The notes: generated by a model from the letters alone, not told the origin. Shown: positions 55,389 through 64,000, counted from the first letter of the stretch. The stretch: DNA of 64,000 nt from Blastococcus saxobsidens (GCF_002938435.1 NZ_POQT01000006.1:62001-126000); one strand, 5' to 3'. Translations and numbers: made by a program.

Positions 55389-56255
55389 ATGACAGCTCCG
55401 GACCCGTCCGAAACCGCACCGCCCGCGGACGGCGAAATGATCGCCGTGGAGCACGAAGGTTCGGTGGTGGCGGTGGCCATGCTGGCCGGCGAGTTGCACG
55501 CCTTCGATGACACCTGCCCGCACGCCGGCTGTTCCCTGACGGAGGGCGAGCTGGAAGGACACACCGTCGTCTGCCCCTGCCACATGGCCACTTTCGACGT
55601 GACGACCGGCGAGATCGTGGAGGGCCCGGCGCCGTCCGGGATCGCCACCTGGTCGGTCGCGGTCGCCGACGGGGCCCTCGTCCTCAGCGAGCCCCAGAGA
55701 GCCGAGCGGGACGGAAACGCCCAGGCAGGTCCCGCGGACGGTGCTCCCCCGGCGGCTGCGCAGCCGGACATGGACATCACCGCCCTCGTCGAGTTGGAAC
55801 ACGAAGCCATGCGCCGCCAATTCGAAGCCATCGATGCGCTGACCAACGCAGAACAACTGACGGAGGCGTGGGCGAGGCTGGCTGAACTCCTCGAGGTCCA
55901 CGCGAGCGGCGAGGAGTCGATGCTGTATCCGAAGCTGGCACGAGCCGCCGATGAGGGCACCGAGGAAGCTCGGCACGCCGTCCGCGAACACAACGAGATA
56001 CGCGGCAGCGTTCGTGCGGTGCAGCAGCACGCTGCGGGCAGCGAGGACTGGTGGCAAGCCCTGCGGGCTGCGCGGGAGGTCAACGAGGAGCACCTGCAAG
56101 AGGAGGAACGCGACGCTCTCCCGCTGTTCCGGGAGAACACCGACCGAGCACGCCGAGAGCAGCTCGGTCGGGAATGGGTCGCCTTCCAGGAGCAGCACCA
56201 GCACGGGCGAGGACTCAGCGGAGGGGATGTCGACCCCGACGACGTGGCCCCCTAG
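55389..56255 (+). CDS. Rieske [2Fe-2S] - hemerythrin fusion protein
   Basis: 288 aa, ATG at 55389 with GTAGGAGG. Residues ~15-100 are a Rieske ferredoxin with CPHAGC and CPCHM ligands. A Pro/Ala linker follows. Residues ~128-270 are a hemerythrin/HHE domain (LEHEAMRRQF, EVHASGEESMLYPKL, VREHNEIR, NEEHLQEEERDALPLF). It could couple an electron-transfer cluster to a diiron oxygen, NO or peroxide site. No signal peptide; partners unknown. Confidence 0.9.
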   Translation: MTAPDPSETAPPADGEMIAVEHEGSVVAVAMLAGELHAFDDTCPHAGCSLTEGELEGHTVVCPCHMATFDVTTGEIVEGPAPSGIATWSVAVADGALVLSEPQRAERDGNAQAGPADGAPPAAAQPDMDITALVELEHEAMRRQFEAIDALTNAEQLTEAWARLAELLEVHASGEESMLYPKLARAADEGTEEARHAVREHNEIRGSVRAVQQHAAGSEDWWQALRAAREVNEEHLQEEERDALPLFRENTDRARREQLGREWVAFQEQHQHGRGLSGGDVDPDDVAP

Positions 56256-56356
56256 CGGGGATCGGGAGTAGTCCATCGATTCGTCGAGGTATGCAGGCGG
56301 GCGAGGGACCGGGCGTCACCGATGGGCGCTCACTCCTTACGTGTCACCTGCGGCAG

Positions 56357-56392
56357 CTGTGTGCGTATGTAGCGTGTCGCCCCTCGGACACC
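56357..56392 (+). repeat. dispersed tRNA-Leu-end repeat
   Basis: CTGTGTGCGTATGTAGCGTG followed by TCGCCCCTCGGACACC; the next bases AGCTGATGCACACCG equal those after the 46.31-kb copy. Confidence 0.88.
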
Positions 56393-56420
56393 AGCTGATG
56401 CACACCGATCGGATCTCGCG

Positions 56421-56843
56421 CTACACGGTTCCCCGCGGGAGGACCCACCGGTGGTCGAAGTCGAGTACCTCCGCAGCGGTCTCGAAGTCGCTGTCGTAGT
56501 GCAGGACCGTCAGCCCGTGCTCAGCCGCGAGCACGGCGGTCAGCAGATCCGCGATTCCCACCGCTCGGTGCCGCCCGGTGCGAGCCAAGACGCGCTGAGC
56601 GTCGAACGCACCCGTCCAGTGACCGTCGTCCGTGGGCAGGTACTCGTACGCATCGCGCCGGTCGGCGCGGACCTGCTCGTACTCCTCGGGGGTCCGAGCG
56701 CTGTAAAGGGCCTCCGCATCCAGCGGGGCGCATGTCGCCACGAGTCCGCCGGCGATGAGTGGCTCCAGCCGGTCGGCAACTGCGTCCAGCCGCATCCTGG
56801 CCGCCGCGCTGGTGTCGATCAGAAACCGGGCGATCACCGCCAC
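56421..56843 (-). CDS. vapC: VapC-type PIN-domain toxin
   Basis: 140 aa, GTG at 56843. The PIN acidic residues are visible: FLIDTSA, the glutamate in DAEALYS, GIADLLTAV and HYDSDFE. RNase toxin by family. It overlaps the vapB stop by 10 bases. Confidence 0.92.
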   Translation of the reverse strand: MAVIARFLIDTSAAARMRLDAVADRLEPLIAGGLVATCAPLDAEALYSARTPEEYEQVRADRRDAYEYLPTDDGHWTGAFDAQRVLARTGRHRAVGIADLLTAVLAAEHGLTVLHYDSDFETAAEVLDFDHRWVLPRGTV

Positions 56844-57040
56844 ACGTCAGCTCGCTGATCAGGATCCGCCATCGTCTCGAGCCCACCTTCGCGAAGCCAG
56901 GTCACCTGCCGTGCGCGTGCGGCCGCGTTCGCAGCCTGCCGCAAGGCGGCGCGAACCGTGTCCGACACCCCAGTGGTGTTCAGCTCGCGTTGGGCGACGG
57001 CCAACAGCTCGTCATCGAGGTCGATCAAGCGCTTTGTCAT
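56834..57040 (-). CDS. vapB: VapB-type antitoxin
   Basis: 68 aa. Ribbon-helix-helix start (KRLIDLDDELLAVAQRELN, then TGVSDTVRAAL) and a C-terminal tail expected to block the PIN toxin. First gene of the pair; an AT-rich inverted repeat lies just upstream. Confidence 0.9.
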   Translation of the reverse strand: MTKRLIDLDDELLAVAQRELNTTGVSDTVRAALRQAANAAARARQVTWLREGGLETMADPDQRADVWR

Positions 57041-57058
57041 CGGAACGAGCCCATCATC

Positions 57059-57092
57059 GGATATATCCAGCAGGCTCCTGGAGTATATATCG
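57059..57092 (-). promoter_or_regulatory. candidate vapB operator
   Basis: GATATATCCAG and CTGGAGTATATATC form an imperfect, unusually AT-rich inverted repeat directly upstream of vapB, the place where VapBC complexes autoregulate. Confidence 0.55.
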
Positions 57093-57142
57093 CGTGCAGG
57101 CGGCCGACAACGCTTCCGAGGCGCCGATCATCAGACACGGAG

Positions 57143-57179
57143 CCGTGTGCGTATGTAACGTGTCGCCCACTCGGACACC
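57143..57179 (+). repeat. dispersed tRNA-Leu-end repeat, last copy
   Basis: CCGTGTGCGTATGTAACGTG followed by TCGCCCACTCGGACACC; one substitution in the first part and one inserted base in the second. Confidence 0.85.
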
Positions 57180-57648
57180 CAGTCCCTGTCCCGGGGACCA
57201 TGGGACGAATCCCCCGGGAACGTCCCGCGCTTGGCGGCGGGGACGGCGCTGAGCAGCCGATACGCCGTCCCGGGCACGGGGGACGGCGCGTGCCCGTCCC
57301 GGGCCGGTTCTTACCCCCACGGTGGCCGCGCGGCGGGCCGGCTTCACCGCCCGGCAACGCCCGCCGCGGGTGGTGACCTCGGTGGGCACCGCTCGGCCGC
57401 GCATGTCGACCAGCGTCCACAGCGGCGGCTTCCCGCTCTACCTCGTCGGCGAGGACCACCGCGAGCTGCTCCCGGGGCCGCGGGAGCGGAACCGGCCCAG
57501 GCACGCCCGAGCCTGCGAACCAGACAGACCAGCGCCGGCTGCTAGTGGTGTCGAGCACTTACCCAGACACAGCGCCTACTGCTTCCATCCCCGCACCAGA
57601 ATTGGATCATCGCGGGGTGCGACCGCCCGGCCCCGGAGGGGAGCGGTC

Positions 57649-59289
57649 ATGGCGGGTGATCGCATGGTCGCCGTACTCGCCGCAGCCACCATGGCACTGG
57701 CCGCCTGCTCGTCCCCCGAGGGCGACGAGGGCGAGCAGACGCCGGACGCCGACGCAGGTCCTCCCCGTGGCGGAACGCTGGTCGCCGCCATCGACAGCGA
57801 CCCCGGCACGCTCAACCCCGCCATCACCACCAGCGGCGGGGCGCGCACCGCCTCGGAACTGCTCTTCAACGGCCTCGTCGGGCTCACCTCGGACCTCGAA
57901 CCGGTCCCAGAGTTGGCGGAGTCGTGGGAGGTGCTCGAGGCCGGCGCGCTGTACCGCTTCGATCTCCGCGACGGCGTCACCTGGCACGACGGTGAACCGT
58001 TCACCTCCGCCGACGTCATCTTCACCTTCGAGGAGATGCTGCTGTCCCTGCACGCGCGCACCAAGGCCTCGGTGGGCGCGGCACTGGAGTCGATCGAGGC
58101 GCCCGACGAGGACACCGTCGAGTTCCGCTTCACCGAACCCTACGCGCCGTTGCTGCTCCAGCTGGACGTGACCGAGGCCCCGATCCTGCCCCGGCACGTG
58201 TACGAGGGCACCGACGTCATGACCAACCCGGCCAACACCGACCCCGTCGGTACCGGGCCGTTCCGGCTGGAGTCCTACACGCCCGACGCCGAGTTGCGCT
58301 TCAGCGCCAACCCGGACTACTTCGAGCCCGACCTGCCCTACCTCGACGAGGTGGTCATGCGGATCATCCCCGAGCGCGGCAACCAGGTGGTCGCGCTGGA
58401 GGCCGGTGAGGTCGACTGGCTGTTCGGCGTCCCGGGCCCCGACCTGGCCCGGCTGGAGGAATCGGGGGACTACGGCTTCCTCGAGACAGCCGTCAACCCC
58501 GGCGGGTCCAACTGCATCATGACCGTGAGCTTCAACCTGGAACGACCCATGTTCGCCGATGTCGCGCTGCGCCGCGCCCTCGCCACGGCGCTGGACCGCG
58601 AGCAGTTCGTCGAGCGGGTGCTGTTCGGCCAGGGCCGGGTGGCGGAGGCGCCGATCTCCAGCGGGATCCCGTTCGCCCACGCGCCGGACCTCGAAGAGAT
58701 GCCGCAGTTCGAGCGTGACGAAGCCGAGTCGCTCCTGGACGAGGCCGGCTGGCCGCGGGACGGGGACGGCGTCCGGACGGCTCGCGGTGTGGACGGCGTC
58801 CCCGACGGCACACCGCTGCAGTTCGGCTTCACCCACTTCCCGTCGTTCTCCGCCTACGCAGAGCTGCTCCGGGCGCAGCTACGCGAGGTGGGCGCCGAGG
58901 TGAAGCTCGTGCCGCTGGAGCCGCCGGTCTTCGCCGACACCGTGTTCAAGGCGCGGGACTTCGACACCAACATCATCAGCTACTGCAACGGCGCGGACCC
59001 GGAGATCGGCGTCAAGCGGATGTACACGACGGCGAACATCGGGCCCGTCCCCTTCTCCAACGCCGCCGCCTACAGCAACCCCACCGTCGACGCGTACTTC
59101 GACGAGGCCCGCACCACGGTCGATCCCGAGGCGCGCTCGGACATCTACCGCCGGCTGCAGGAGCAGCTCGTCGAGGACCTGCCCTACTTCTGGATCGTCG
59201 AGACGGAGTCGGTGCGCGCGTACTACGCCCGCTGCGAGGGCTTCGGCCCGGCCGGCCACTTCGCGACGACGGCGCACTGCTCGTCCTGA
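57649..59289 (+). CDS. ABC importer substrate-binding lipoprotein (SBP family 5)
   Basis: 546 aa from the ATG at 57649 (GGAGGGG 7 nt upstream). Lipobox LAAC with Cys at residue 20. Family 5 (peptide/nickel) binding fold: GGTLVAAIDSDPGTLNP and the DGVTWHDGEPFTSADV hallmark. First of four genes encoding a complete importer. Ligand uncertain: peptide by default, nickel or a metallophore possible given the downstream CooC-like gene. Confidence 0.92.
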   Translation: MAGDRMVAVLAAATMALAACSSPEGDEGEQTPDADAGPPRGGTLVAAIDSDPGTLNPAITTSGGARTASELLFNGLVGLTSDLEPVPELAESWEVLEAGALYRFDLRDGVTWHDGEPFTSADVIFTFEEMLLSLHARTKASVGAALESIEAPDEDTVEFRFTEPYAPLLLQLDVTEAPILPRHVYEGTDVMTNPANTDPVGTGPFRLESYTPDAELRFSANPDYFEPDLPYLDEVVMRIIPERGNQVVALEAGEVDWLFGVPGPDLARLEESGDYGFLETAVNPGGSNCIMTVSFNLERPMFADVALRRALATALDREQFVERVLFGQGRVAEAPISSGIPFAHAPDLEEMPQFERDEAESLLDEAGWPRDGDGVRTARGVDGVPDGTPLQFGFTHFPSFSAYAELLRAQLREVGAEVKLVPLEPPVFADTVFKARDFDTNIISYCNGADPEIGVKRMYTTANIGPVPFSNAAAYSNPTVDAYFDEARTTVDPEARSDIYRRLQEQLVEDLPYFWIVETESVRAYYARCEGFGPAGHFATTAHCSS

Positions 59290-59305
59290 CGACCCAGCCG
59301 CAGCC

Positions 59306-60271
59306 GTGAACCGCCGTTACCTGGTCCGGCGGCTGGCCCAGCTGCCGCTCACCGTGGCGGCGATCCTGCTGGCCGGGTTCCTGCTGATCCACCTGGCGCC
59401 GGGCGATCCGGTCGTGGCCCTCGCCGGCCAGAGCGGGGACGCCGAGTACTACGCCTACCTCCGGGCGAAGTTCGGGCTCGACAAGCCGCTGCCGACCCAG
59501 CTTGTGATCTACGCCGGCAACGTGCTGAGCGGCGACCTGGGCACGTCCTACGTCCTGGGGCGCCCGGTCGCGGAAGCGATCGCCGAACGGCTGCCGGCCA
59601 CGGTCCTGCTCACCGGTTCCGCCCTGGTGCTGTCCACCGTCGTCGGCATCTCCCTGGGCATCTACGGCGCACGACGCCACGGCCGCTGGCCCGACACGGC
59701 GGTCAACCTGACCGCGCTCACGGTCTACGCGGCGCCGGTGTTCCTCATCGGGCAACTGGTCATCCTCGGACTGGCACTGGGCGCCGGTTGGTTCCCCGTC
59801 GAGGGCATGACGGATGCCCGGAGCTCCGTCACGGGGCTGCCCCGCCTGCTCGACATCGCCCACCACCTGGCCCTGCCGGCGCTCGCCCTGACCAGTCAGG
59901 AGGTGGCCGCCGTCGCCCGCCTGTCCCGCGTCGGCCTGCTGGACGAACTGCGTCAGGACCACATCCGGACGGCCCGGGCGAAAGGTGTGGCCGAGGGCGT
60001 CGTCGTCCGCAAGCACGCCCTGCGCCGCGCGTTGCTGCCGGTGGTCACGGTCCTCGGTGGCCGGGTCGGGCACCTGGTGGCCGGCGCCGTCATCGTGGAG
60101 GCCGTGTTCGGCTGGCCCGGGCTCGGGCGGCTGCTGGTCACGGCCATGCAGAACCGCGACGGCCCGATCGTGCTGGGAGTGTTCCTCCTCGTCGCCGTCA
60201 CGGTGGTCGTCGCCAACCTGCTCACCGACCTGCTCTACAGCTGGCTGGATCCCCGTGTCCGATACGGCTGA
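59306..60271 (+). CDS. ABC importer permease, DppB/NikB type
   Basis: 321 aa, GTG at 59306. Six membrane segments, N-terminal IHLAPGDPV, and the EAA-like loop around DHIRTARAKGV. Starts 16 bases after the binding protein gene. Confidence 0.92.
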   Translation: MNRRYLVRRLAQLPLTVAAILLAGFLLIHLAPGDPVVALAGQSGDAEYYAYLRAKFGLDKPLPTQLVIYAGNVLSGDLGTSYVLGRPVAEAIAERLPATVLLTGSALVLSTVVGISLGIYGARRHGRWPDTAVNLTALTVYAAPVFLIGQLVILGLALGAGWFPVEGMTDARSSVTGLPRLLDIAHHLALPALALTSQEVAAVARLSRVGLLDELRQDHIRTARAKGVAEGVVVRKHALRRALLPVVTVLGGRVGHLVAGAVIVEAVFGWPGLGRLLVTAMQNRDGPIVLGVFLLVAVTVVVANLLTDLLYSWLDPRVRYG

Positions 60272-61130
60272 GGCGGCCGCCGGACGGCTGGAGGCGGGCA
60301 CACCGGCGCCGGCTCCGGGATCGGTCCGCCGGGTGTTGCGCACGCCGGGCGGGGCGGTCGGGGCGTCGCTCGTGCTGCTCTGGGTGCTGGTCGCAACGCT
60401 CGCCCCGGTGCTCGCACCCACCGATCCCTTCGCCGTGGACGGCCCACCCCTGGCCGGCCCGTCCGGCGACCACCTGCTCGGTACCGACTCGCTGGGCCGC
60501 GATCTGCTCAGCGGGATCATCCACGGCGCGCGGACGTCCCTGGTCGTCGCCGGCAGCGTCGCGGCGCTCGTGGCCGTCATCGGCACCGCCGTGGGCCTGG
60601 TGTCCGGTCTCCTCGGCGGCTGGCTGGACGACGTCCTCATGCGGTTCACCGAGGCGCTGCAGGTGCTACCGCGCTTCTTCCTGGCGCTGGTGGTGATCGC
60701 CTTCTTCGGCCCCGGTCTGGACCGGCTCATCCTCGTCCTGGGCGCCACCTCGTGGCCGTTGCTCGCCCGGGTCGTCCGCGCCGAGGTGCTCGCCCTGCGG
60801 CACCGGGAGTTCGTCGACGCCGCAGTGGTCGGCGGCGCGTCACGTCTCCGGATCGCCCTCCGCGAGATCCTGCCCAACGCCGTGCCGCCGGCACTGGCCC
60901 TGCTCGGCCTGGTCGTCGCCCAGGTCATCCTCATCGAGGCGAGCCTGGGGTTCCTCGGTCTGGGCGACCCCAACGTGACCAGCTGGGGCACGCTGGCCAG
61001 CGAGGCCCAGCGGTTCCTGCGTGTCGCCTGGTGGCTCACCGTCTTCCCCGGACTGGCCATCCTGCTCGTCGTCCTGGCCCTCAACCTGCTCGGCGACCTC
61101 CTGGTGGATGCTCTGGCGGGGCGACGATGA
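60255..61130 (+). CDS. ABC importer permease, DppC/NikC type
   Basis: 291 aa from the GTG at 60255, overlapping the first permease gene by 17 bases. Contains LLGTDSLGRDLLS (N-terminal DppC signature) and the EAA loop (REFVDAAVVGGASRLRIALREILPN). Ends overlapping the ATPase gene (ATGA). Confidence 0.92.
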   Translation: MSDTAEAAAGRLEAGTPAPAPGSVRRVLRTPGGAVGASLVLLWVLVATLAPVLAPTDPFAVDGPPLAGPSGDHLLGTDSLGRDLLSGIIHGARTSLVVAGSVAALVAVIGTAVGLVSGLLGGWLDDVLMRFTEALQVLPRFFLALVVIAFFGPGLDRLILVLGATSWPLLARVVRAEVLALRHREFVDAAVVGGASRLRIALREILPNAVPPALALLGLVVAQVILIEASLGFLGLGDPNVTSWGTLASEAQRFLRVAWWLTVFPGLAILLVVLALNLLGDLLVDALAGRR

Positions 61131-62935
61131 CCGCCGGTCCGGTGCTGTCCGTCCGCGACCTGGTGGTCCGGTTCCGGGTGCACGGCCGGCCGACGACGGT
61201 GGTGCACGGCGTCGACCTCGACATCTCCCCCGGGGAGACCCTCGGCCTGGTCGGCGAGTCCGGATCGGGGAAGACGGTGACCGTGCTGGCCGCCACGGGC
61301 CTGCTCCCAGCGCCACCGGTCTGCACGGTCCGCGGCACGGTCCTGCTGGGAAGTCGCGACCTGCTCACCATGGACCGGCGGACGTTGCGATCGGTGCGCG
61401 GCCGGGAGATCGGCATGGTCTTCCAGGACCCGATGACCTCGCTGCACCCCTCCTTCCGGGTCGTCGACCAGGTGGCCGAGGCGCTGCTGGTCCACGACCG
61501 TGCGCTCGCCCGGGGAGTGGCGTGCCGACGGGCGATCGAGCTCCTGGAGCAGGTCGGCGTGCCGCACCCCGGGCGACGGGCCGGTGACTACCCGCACCAG
61601 TGGTCCGGCGGGATGCGCCAGCGCGCGATGATCGCCATGGCGATCGCGAACCGGCCGCGGCTGCTCGTGGCCGACGAACCCACGACGGCGCTGGACGTCA
61701 CGATCCAGGCACAGATCCTGGAGGTGCTCCGGGCGGCGCGCGACGGGACCGGGGCCGCCACCGTGCTGATCACCCACGACCTCGGCGTCGTCGCGCAGCT
61801 GGCCGACCGGATCGCGGTCATGAGCGCCGGCCGGATCGTCGAGACCGGGCCCGCCGTGGAGGTCTTCGCCGCGCCCGGCCACCCCTGCACCCGGATCCTG
61901 CTGTCGGCGGTGCCGCGACTCGACCGGCCGGCCGCGCCACGGCCGGAGCCGGTCCGGGGGCCGGCCGTGCTCGAGGTCCGGGACCTGGTCACGCACTACC
62001 GCACGCCCGGGGACCGTACGGTCCGTGCGGTCGACGGGGTGAGCCTCCGGCTGGCGGCGGGCGAGACGCTGGGGCTGGTCGGCGAGTCCGGCTGCGGCAA
62101 GACGTCCCTGGCCCGCACGGTGCTCCGCCTGGTGGACGCCACGTCGGGTTCGGTCCTCTTGCGCGGGACCGACATCACGCAGGCACGTGGTCGCCGGTTG
62201 CGCGTGATCCGTCGTTCCCTGTCGATGGTGTTCCAGGACCCGTACTCGTCGCTCAACCCGCGGATGACCGTCGGTGAGATCGTGGCGCAGCCGCTGCGGG
62301 TCGCCGGGCGGTTCCGTGCCGAGGGTGGTGCCCGCCGGGTGGCCGACCTGCTGGACCTGGTGGGGCTGGACCCGGGGCTGGCGGCGCGCTTGCCCGGGCA
62401 GTTCTCCGGCGGGCAGCGACAGCGCATCGGCATCGCCCGTGCCCTGGCGCTGTCACCCGAGGTCCTCGTTCTCGACGAACCGGTGTCCAGCCTGGACGTC
62501 ACCGTGCGGGCCCAGGTCGCGGACCTGCTCAGCCGCCTGCAGCGCGAGCTCGGCCTGGCGTACCTGCTGATCGCGCACGACCTGGCGCTCGTCCGCGACC
62601 TCAGCGACCGGGTGGCGGTGATGTACCTCGGGCGGCTCGTGGAGACAGGCACCCGCGACCAGGTCTTCGGCCATCCGATGCATCCCTACACGCGGTCGCT
62701 GCTCGCCGCGGTGCCGGTGCCCGATCCCCGCTGCCGGTACTCAGTGCCGCTGATGCCCACCGGTGACCCGCCGGATCCGGCGGATCCACCCTCAGGGTGC
62801 CGGTTCCGCACCCGCTGCCGCATCGCCACCGCGGAGTGCCCCGAGGTGGTGCCAGAGCTCGTGCCACGCGCCGGCGGCGACCATTTCTGTGCCTGCATCC
62901 ATCCGGCGGAGATCCCGCTGCGCCGCGGACCCTAG
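61127..62935 (+). CDS. fused double ABC ATPase of the peptide/nickel importer (DppD-DppF fusion)
   Basis: 602 aa. Two complete ATPase units: Walker A GESGSGKT and GESGCGKT, signatures WSGGMRQR and FSGGQRQR, Walker [13 protein letters not shown] and [12 protein letters not shown]. The C-terminal oligopeptide/dipeptide extension has the Cys cluster CRFRTRC...C...CAC. Usually these are two separate genes. Stop overlaps that of the opposing CooC-like gene by 4 bases. Confidence 0.93.
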   Translation: MTAGPVLSVRDLVVRFRVHGRPTTVVHGVDLDISPGETLGLVGESGSGKTVTVLAATGLLPAPPVCTVRGTVLLGSRDLLTMDRRTLRSVRGREIGMVFQDPMTSLHPSFRVVDQVAEALLVHDRALARGVACRRAIELLEQVGVPHPGRRAGDYPHQWSGGMRQRAMIAMAIANRPRLLVADEPTTALDVTIQAQILEVLRAARDGTGAATVLITHDLGVVAQLADRIAVMSAGRIVETGPAVEVFAAPGHPCTRILLSAVPRLDRPAAPRPEPVRGPAVLEVRDLVTHYRTPGDRTVRAVDGVSLRLAAGETLGLVGESGCGKTSLARTVLRLVDATSGSVLLRGTDITQARGRRLRVIRRSLSMVFQDPYSSLNPRMTVGEIVAQPLRVAGRFRAEGGARRVADLLDLVGLDPGLAARLPGQFSGGQRQRIGIARALALSPEVLVLDEPVSSLDVTVRAQVADLLSRLQRELGLAYLLIAHDLALVRDLSDRVAVMYLGRLVETGTRDQVFGHPMHPYTRSLLAAVPVPDPRCRYSVPLMPTGDPPDPADPPSGCRFRTRCRIATAECPEVVPELVPRAGGDHFCACIHPAEIPLRRGP

Positions 62936-63729
62936 CCCCTCCGCGCCGCTCCGCGGTCCGATGCGACGCTGCCTGCCGGGATCCCGAGCCTGCTTGCCAA
63001 CCGCTCGACCGCGGCGACCACCGGCGCGGTTCCCGGCCAGTCGACCACCGGGACGCCGGCTCCGTCGGCGGCGGTCACCGCGTCGCACCACGGCACGGTG
63101 CCGCAGAGGGCCAACCCGTGCCGGGTGCAGAACTCGGTGACCGCCTCCTCGTCCGCCGCCGACCGGATCTTGTTGGCGATCACGACGGTCCGGGGCACGG
63201 GCAGCTCGGCCACCAGTGCGCCCATCCGACGCACCGTCTCAAGCGAACGGTAGTACGGCTCGGCCACGAGGCAGACGACGTCCACGTGCCGCACGGTGCC
63301 GCGGCTGAGGTGCTCCGGCGACGCCTCCATGTCGACGACGACCGTGCGGCCGGGACCGTCCCTGAGGTCCTCCAGCAGGCTCGCGACCACGGCGTGCGCC
63401 GAGCAGAGGCATCCCTCCTCCGCGTGCGCGGGCGCGCCCATGCCCATCAGACGGACGCCGTCCGGGGCGAGGACGGCGTGCCGGTCGAGGACCGACTCGA
63501 CCGGCTCGGTGAGCCCCGTGCCGCCGCGGCGCCGGGAGACGAGCGCGGGGGGAACCGCCCGAAGGCCGGCGGCGACCTGGGCGGACACGCCCAGCGCCGG
63601 TGCCAGGTTGGGATTGGCATCGGCGTCCACGGCCACGACGAGGCCGCCGCGCCGAGCGGTCAGCCGGGCCAGCGTGGCGCTGATCGTCGTCTTGCCGGCC
63701 CCGCCCTTGCCGGCAACGGCAATCCTCAC
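62932..63729 (-). CDS. CooC-like MinD/ParA-superfamily ATPase
   Basis: 265 aa from the GTG at 63729. Deviant Walker A AGKGGAGKTT at the N-terminus, VDADANPN, and a CLC (CxC) motif in EEGCLCSAH (~residue 110), the metal-binding signature of CooC nickel-insertion proteins. It could load nickel into an enzyme outside this window. It overlaps the PadR stop by 4 bases, so the two are coupled. Confidence 0.88.
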   Translation of the reverse strand: MRIAVAGKGGAGKTTISATLARLTARRGGLVVAVDADANPNLAPALGVSAQVAAGLRAVPPALVSRRRGGTGLTEPVESVLDRHAVLAPDGVRLMGMGAPAHAEEGCLCSAHAVVASLLEDLRDGPGRTVVVDMEASPEHLSRGTVRHVDVVCLVAEPYYRSLETVRRMGALVAELPVPRTVVIANKIRSAADEEAVTEFCTRHGLALCGTVPWCDAVTAADGAGVPVVDWPGTAPVVAAVERLASRLGIPAGSVASDRGAARRG

Positions 63730-64000
63730 CGGGACCGGTCGAGGTCGCCGACGATCGCCTCGTACCGGCCCCGGTAGGTCTCCAATGCCCGGGCGACGTC
63801 GCGCAGGGACCCGGCGAGCACGTGCAGCCACTCCCGGCCCTCGTCGGTGAGCGTGTACGTGCGCCGGGCCGGGCCGGAGGCCGACGGTTCCCAGGACGAG
63901 CGGACCAGGCCGTCCTCGTCCATGGCCCGCAGGCTCCGGTAGAGCCCGCCGGGGTCGACCCGTTCGATCCCGAGGCCGCCCATCTGGGCCAGGAGCTCGT
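63726..64000 (-). CDS. PadR-family transcriptional regulator (partial)
   Basis: Cut by the window end; frame open through 64000. Winged-helix PadR core (GIERVDPGGLYRSLRAMDEDGLV, then RRTYTLTDEGREWL) with the C-terminal helix. The true start lies outside. Probably controls the CooC-like gene it overlaps. Confidence 0.88.
   Translation of the reverse strand, partial: ELLAQMGGLGIERVDPGGLYRSLRAMDEDGLVRSSWEPSASGPARRTYTLTDEGREWLHVLAGSLRDVARALETYRGRYEAIVGDLDRSR

Larger units (their letters stand above)
57041..57648. other. gene-free stretch
   Basis: 608 bases between vapB and the ABC importer. Holds the vapB operator and a repeat copy; 57.2-57.6 kb has open frames on both strands but none with recognisable sequence or a ribosome site. 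Confidence 0.5.

Noticed and set aside
29656-57179. integrase or replication gene for the tRNA-linked region
   Set aside because: I looked for tyrosine or serine recombinase motifs and found only IS3 and IS30 transposases, so no self-mobile island is claimed.
37161-57179. CRISPR interpretation of the repeated ~36-bp sequence
   Set aside because: Copies are 0.7-5 kb apart with genes between them and no cas genes are present.
57037-57558. frames on both strands upstream of the importer lipoprotein
   Set aside because: No ribosome site, no family resemblance, and the lipoprotein start is clear at 57649.
59012-61996. 994-codon minus-strand frame opposite the ABC permeases
   Set aside because: Composition is that of an antisense frame, and the plus strand encodes a complete operon.

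Overview
The window is very GC-rich DNA with GTG starts, many apparently leaderless genes, mycothiol genes and DtxR/IdeR-type regulation. This points to an actinobacterium, most likely of the Geodermatophilaceae (Blastococcus/Geodermatophilus/Modestobacter). The strongest taxonomic hint is unusual. Two genes, a MerB-like lyase at 35.7 kb and an ArsM-like methyltransferase at 51 kb, are each interrupted by a single in-frame TAG exactly where the family carries a metal(loid)-binding cysteine. Each TAG is followed by a hairpin whose apical loop lies about 19 nt downstream. UAG-programmed selenocysteine is already known from Geodermatophilus and Blastococcus, so both are best read as UAG-encoded selenoproteins rather than pseudogenes.

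Region 0-29.6 kb is ordinary chromosomal core. It holds a CHRD-like exported protein divergent from copC-copD, metH, a PAC2 protein, dgt-mshC (overlapping), a mycothiol-dependent isomerase-like protein, and the conserved actinobacterial run SCO1664-DUF3090-histidine phosphatase-uppP. An aldo/keto reductase overlaps a RecD2-like helicase. Then come an iron-box DUF2470 gene, a glycine betaine/proline-type ABC transporter (proVWX) with a structured leader, a TetR-glycosyltransferase pair, a quinone oxidoreductase, a methyltransferase, an SDR and an M20 peptidase. It ends at a tRNA-Leu(GAG) gene.

Region 29.7-57.2 kb, downstream of the tRNA, is accessory. A short repeat sharing the 3' end of the tRNA recurs eight times between 37.1 and 57.2 kb, always in the same orientation. 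A ninth, tRNA-end-only copy lies at 30.35 kb. The copies divide the region into small modules: a FAD oxidase/cupin with a LAL regulator, DUF4242, the MerB-like selenoprotein and AlkB; a rhodanese with a second LAL regulator; a PLP decarboxylase; a two-component system; a toxin-antitoxin-like pair with a helicase remnant; an ArsR/rhodanese-ArsM-DsrE-MBL/rhodanese-MFS detoxification cluster; an IS3 element split by an IS30 element, with a Rieske-hemerythrin fusion; and vapBC. This looks like serial insertion at a tRNA locus.

Region 57.6-64 kb carries a complete peptide/nickel-type ABC importer (lipoprotein, two permeases, one fused double ATPase). It runs tail-to-tail into a CooC-like CxC ATPase and a PadR regulator cut by the window end. 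Metal, metalloid and sulfur handling (Cu, Fe, Hg, As, persulfide, possibly Ni) is a recurring theme.
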